A stretch of DNA of 35,199 nt, taken from the NCBI GenBank assembly GCA_003523225.1, contig DPGK01000033.1, positions 95,932 through 131,130 of the forward strand, given 5' to 3'. The notes under the pieces were generated by a model. It had not been told where the DNA came from, ran no database searches, and saw only the letters and a program-made list of their open reading frames with translations. Made by a program: the position numbers and the translations under genes. This stretch comes from Clostridiales bacterium. Lineage in GTDB: Bacteria > Bacillota > Clostridia > Oscillospirales > CAG-272. Shown here in pieces: positions 30,548 to 35,199 of the stretch (its first letter is position 1; each line of letters starts with the position of its first letter).

Positions 30548-31861
30548 ATGGAAACACGATCGATAAACAGCGGACTTTTTGATTTCATAAGCTCCGCGCC
30601 TACGGCATTTCAGGCGGTCGAAACAACTGCCCGTATGCTTGACGCTGCCGGATACCGGCGACTTTGTGAGAGCGACGCGTGGCAGCCTGAGGGTGGGCGC
30701 GGCTACTATGTTACCCGCAACGGCTCATCTTTAATTGCTTTCCGCTTTCCGCGGGGGGATTTTTCCGGATTCATGATGAGCGCGGCGCACGGCGACAGTC
30801 CCGCCTTCAAGATAAAGGAGAAGGCGGAGATCTTCGGCGGCAATTATGTCCGGCTCTCAACCGAAAAATACGGCGGTATGCTTTGCTCAAGCTGGATGGA
30901 CAGACCGCTTTCGGTCGCGGGACGCATCACAGTCGATACCGGAAGCGGTATTGAGGTGAAAAACGTATGCCTTGGCGAGCCGTCGGTGATAATTCCCAAT
31001 GTTGCGATACATATGAACCGCAACGCAAACGACGGCGCGTCCTTCAATGCCGCAGTGGATATGCTCCCGCTTTACAGCACCGACATAGACGGGGCGACTC
31101 TTATGGAGAGGGTCTCCGCCGCCGCGGGAGTTGAGGAGGAAAAGATCATCACAACCGACCTTTTCGTATTCAATCCTCAGCCCGGCGTCGAGTGGCACGA
31201 AATGATATCAGCCCCGAGGCTTGACGACCTGCAGTGCGCTTATGCCTCGCTTACCGCCTTCATTGATTCCGGGAAATCCGGGGAGTCAGGCGGTTCTGTT
31301 CCGGTCTTTTGCCTCTTTGACAACGAGGAGGTGGGAAGCCAGACCAAGCAGGGGGCGGCTTCGACCTTCCTTTGCGATGTTCTGGAGCGGATAAGCAGTG
31401 CCGCGGGGCTTGACATGGGCGAGCACCGCCGCCGCATTGCAAACAGCTTTCTTGTCTCCTGCGACAATGCCCATGCCGTGCATCCCAATCACTCCGAACT
31501 TGCAGACCGCAACCACTCGGTATACATGAATCAGGGCATCGTTATCAAGTACAATGCAAACCAGCGCTACACCTCGGATGCGGTCTCGGCGGCGCTGTTC
31601 CGGCTTATATGCGAGGAGGCGGACGTGCCATTCCAGTATTATGCAAACCGCGCGGATATGCCCGGCGGCTCGACGCTTGGCAACATTGCAAACACGCAGG
31701 TGTCGCTCAACACGGTGGATATCGGACTTGCACAGCTTGCCATGCATTCCGCCTTTGAGACGGCGGGGGCTAAGGATACCGACTTCCTTTGCCGCGCGCT
31801 GACCGTCTTTTTCGGCAAGTCTATTGTCGCCGACGGTGACGGAAGGTATATTTTCAAATAA
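30548..31861 (+). CDS. M18 family metallo-aminopeptidase
   Basis: A 437-aa enzyme of the aspartyl-aminopeptidase family M18, a two-zinc cytosolic exopeptidase. Visible motifs are SAAHGDSPAFKIK (first His ligand), the catalytic/ligand acids in CLFDNEEVGSQT, SCDNAHAVHPNH, YTSDAVSAALF, and the last ligand His in QLAMHSAFE. The SAPTAFQAVE N-terminus is family-typical. The start is ATG at 30548 because GGAGGT lies 5 bases upstream; the ATG at 30536 overlaps that ribosome site. Substrate preference for Asp/Glu is known for the family but not shown here. Confidence 0.93.
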   Translation: METRSINSGLFDFISSAPTAFQAVETTARMLDAAGYRRLCESDAWQPEGGRGYYVTRNGSSLIAFRFPRGDFSGFMMSAAHGDSPAFKIKEKAEIFGGNYVRLSTEKYGGMLCSSWMDRPLSVAGRITVDTGSGIEVKNVCLGEPSVIIPNVAIHMNRNANDGASFNAAVDMLPLYSTDIDGATLMERVSAAAGVEEEKIITTDLFVFNPQPGVEWHEMISAPRLDDLQCAYASLTAFIDSGKSGESGGSVPVFCLFDNEEVGSQTKQGAASTFLCDVLERISSAAGLDMGEHRRRIANSFLVSCDNAHAVHPNHSELADRNHSVYMNQGIVIKYNANQRYTSDAVSAALFRLICEEADVPFQYYANRADMPGGSTLGNIANTQVSLNTVDIGLAQLAMHSAFETAGAKDTDFLCRALTVFFGKSIVADGDGRYIFK

Positions 31862-31954
31862 CGGTTCGGTGCAGAGCGCATTTTTAACGCCGCGTGCCAA
31901 TACTGAAAAAGGCTCCGAAAAAATGCAAAAAAATCGGAAATTTGCGGATAAATC

Positions 31955-31983
31955 TTGTGCTTGCGCGTTTTTTGTGATACAAT
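31955..31983 (+). promoter_or_regulatory. Promoter of pyrG
   Basis: The -10 is TACAAT (31978-31983), with an extended TG one base before it. The -35 is a poor TTGTGC (31955-31960) at 17 bases. The leader of about 100 bases is GC-rich in its middle (about 32003-32040), with a short CGCAC/GTGCG hairpin. Confidence 0.6.
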
Positions 31984-32075
31984 ATTCAAGTGTTTTGATT
32001 TTTGCCCGCGCGTCGGCGCACCGGCGCTTGTGCGGCGCAAAATGAAACATTCAAATTATAAAAATGCATATTTGA

Positions 32076-33704
<1,629 letters not shown>

Positions 33705-33742
33705 TATAATGATAAAAAATAAAATAAAAAGAGGATTTTGAA

Positions 33743-35017
33743 ATGTTAACAGCAATTGTGGGCATCAACTGGGGCGACGAGGGCAAGGGACGCATGGTCG
33801 ACCTGCTCTCCGCCGATTACGATGTTGTCGTGCGCTATCAGGGCGGTAACAACGCGGGACACACCGTCGTGAATGAGCGCGGCAAGTTCATTCTCAACCT
33901 GCTGCCCTCCGGGATACTCCGTGAGGGAACGGTCAATGTCATGGGCAACGGTATGGTCATCGACCTTGAGCACCTTTTCGGCGAGGTCGGACGTCTGCGT
34001 GAGGCGGGGATCTCCATCACTCCCGAAAACCTCAGGATAAGCGACCGCGCGACCGTCTGCCTTCCCTATCACAAGCAGCTGGACATTCTTGAGGAGGACA
34101 GGCTTGGGGACGCAAAGTTCGGCTCGACCCGCCGTGGTATCGGACCGGTGTACGGCGACAAGTATATGAAAAAGACCGTCCGCATCGGCGACCTCAGACA
34201 CCCCGAAACGCTTAAAAAGAAGCTTGTCGGTCTTTGCGAGTGGAAGAATTTGCTGGTAAACAAGGGCTACGGCGCAGATCCGATCGATCCCGACGCGATC
34301 TACGCATGGCTTGAAAAGTACGGTATGCCCTTTGTCGATCATATCACCGACACCACTACGTACCTCAATAACGCCATTGACGCGGGCAAGTCCGTCATGT
34401 TCGAGGCTCAGCTCGGCGCCCTCAGAGATATTGACTTCGGCATTTTCCCCTACACTTCATCATCTTCGACCATCGCCGCCTACGCACCCATCGGCGCGGG
34501 TATTCCCGCTCGTCGGCTTGACAATGTGCTGGGAATTATGAAGGCGTATTCCACCTGCGTGGGCGCGGGACCCTTTACCTGTGAGCTGTTCGGCGAGGAA
34601 GGCGAGGAGCTTCGCCGAGCCGGAAACGAGTACGGAGCTGCTACCGGGCGTCCCCGCCGCGTCGGAGGCTTTGACGTGGTTGCCTCCAAATACGGCATAA
34701 TGATGCAGGGCGCGACCGAGATAGCACTGACAAAGCTTGATGTGCTTTCATACCTTGACCGCATTCCGGTATGCGTCAAGTACGATGTAAACGGCAGACT
34801 GATGACAGATTTCCCGACCGGCGAGGAGCTTGACGCCGCAAAGCCGGTGTATGAATATCTGCCCGGCTGGAAGACCGATATTTCCCACTGCCGCAGCTTC
34901 GGCGACCTTCCCGAGGCGGCTCAGAGATACGTGCTGTATATTTCCAAGATGACAGGCAGCCGCATCAAATACGTTTCCGTCGGCGCAGGACGCGACGAAT
35001 ACTTTACAATAGAATAA
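33743..35017 (+). CDS. purA: Adenylosuccinate synthetase
   Basis: A 424-aa enzyme that joins aspartate to IMP using GTP, the first step toward AMP. VGINWGDEGKGRMVDLLS carries the GDEGKG P-loop with its catalytic Asp, GGNNAGHTV the catalytic His, STRRGIGPVYGDK the IMP-binding loop, and the C-terminal part has TKLDVLSYLDRIPVCVKY. AGAGGA lies 9 bases before the ATG. It sits after pyrG, so the two may share a transcript, linking CTP and AMP synthesis. A 16-bp inverted repeat follows the stop. Confidence 0.96.
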   Translation: MLTAIVGINWGDEGKGRMVDLLSADYDVVVRYQGGNNAGHTVVNERGKFILNLLPSGILREGTVNVMGNGMVIDLEHLFGEVGRLREAGISITPENLRISDRATVCLPYHKQLDILEEDRLGDAKFGSTRRGIGPVYGDKYMKKTVRIGDLRHPETLKKKLVGLCEWKNLLVNKGYGADPIDPDAIYAWLEKYGMPFVDHITDTTTYLNNAIDAGKSVMFEAQLGALRDIDFGIFPYTSSSSTIAAYAPIGAGIPARRLDNVLGIMKAYSTCVGAGPFTCELFGEEGEELRRAGNEYGAATGRPRRVGGFDVVASKYGIMMQGATEIALTKLDVLSYLDRIPVCVKYDVNGRLMTDFPTGEELDAAKPVYEYLPGWKTDISHCRSFGDLPEAAQRYVLYISKMTGSRIKYVSVGAGRDEYFTIE

Positions 35018-35045
35018 CGGCTGTTCCGCATATCGCGGAAATACG

Positions 35046-35079
35046 GATGGGCAGCTGCACCTCGGTGCAGCTGCCCATC
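35046..35079 (+). terminator. 16-bp inverted repeat after purA
   Basis: GATGGGCAGCTGCACC and its exact complement are separated by TC. A smaller TTCCGC/GCGGAA hairpin precedes it (35024-35040). No U-run follows, so it is unusual for an intrinsic terminator despite its position. Confidence 0.6.
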
Positions 35080-35118
35080 GTCAGACTGTAGAGCCAAGCA
35101 AGGGCTTTCGTCAGTTTT

Positions 35119-35199
35119 CAAAAAGTTTTCGCCCGCCTTTTTCAAAAGGCGGTGCGGTCAAGGGCGCATAGCCCTTGTCGCCGCCCGCAGGCGGCGAAA
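35119..35199. repeat. REP-like run of three hairpins
   Basis: Three inverted repeats follow each other: CCGCCTTTT/AAAAGGCGG (35133-35152), CAAGGGC/GCCCTTG (35159-35177) and TCGCCGCC/GGCGGCGA (35178-35197), with AGTTTTCAAAAAGTTTTCGC in front. The non-coding, modular hairpin layout suggests a dispersed intergenic repeat cut by the window edge. Confidence 0.55.

Overview
The window looks like a chromosomal segment of a spore-forming Clostridia-type Bacillota, most likely an Oscillospirales-like gut lineage. The supporting evidence is SpoVAD and SpoVAE, an asparagine T-box leader, a type II pantothenate kinase, AzlCD, a tRNA with encoded CCA, many TTGACA/TATAAT promoters with 17-base spacing, and strong GGAGG ribosome sites. 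The placement is inference from gene content. G+C is moderately high in most of the window, with AT-rich islands at about 3.7-6.1 kb, 14.3-16.0 kb and 29.0-30.5 kb.

Region 1 (1-6060, minus strand) is a probable operon for a MacB/FtsX-type ABC system. In transcription order it holds a 38-codon micro-ORF with its own promoter, a secreted cysteine-rich protein broken by two homopolymer frameshifts, a lipoprotein with a Thr-Asp-Val repeat tail, a small Cys-pair lipoprotein, two large-ectodomain permeases, and the ATPase. A fossil of a second ABC ATPase lies just outside it.

Region 2 (6081-18690, plus strand) is a 13-gene exopolysaccharide/glycan cluster behind one clear promoter. It opens with a bacillosamine-type trio (aminotransferase, phosphoglycosyltransferase, acetyltransferase; PglE/PglC/PglD or EpsN/EpsL/EpsM-like). 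It continues with six further glycan enzymes (three GT4, two GT2, one serine-acetyltransferase-like LbH protein), an EpsG-like polymerase, LicD, UDP-GlcNAc 2-epimerase and a PF14907-type nucleotidyltransferase. No 4,6-dehydratase or flippase is in the window.

Region 3 (18690-19410) is non-coding. A tRNA-Glu(CTC) gene on the minus strand is followed by two tandem copies of a 119-base structured unit that carries a degenerate tRNA 3' end and nested inverted repeats. After the tRNA and after each unit, a different strong hairpin begins exactly at the last base of CCA.

Region 4 (19578-29000) is housekeeping: asnB under an Asn T-box, rqcH (NFACT), an HAD-IIA phosphatase divergent from coaW with interlocked promoters, spoVAD-spoVAE without spoVAC, an aldose-epimerase-like gene, and azlC-azlD.

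Region 5 (29084-30402) is an AT-rich accessory patch (ASCH protein, zinc-ribbon DUF1801 protein, small membrane protein and an orphan C-terminal gene fragment). Region 6 (30548-35199) holds an M18 aminopeptidase, pyrG and purA, ending in a strong hairpin and a three-hairpin REP-like sequence.
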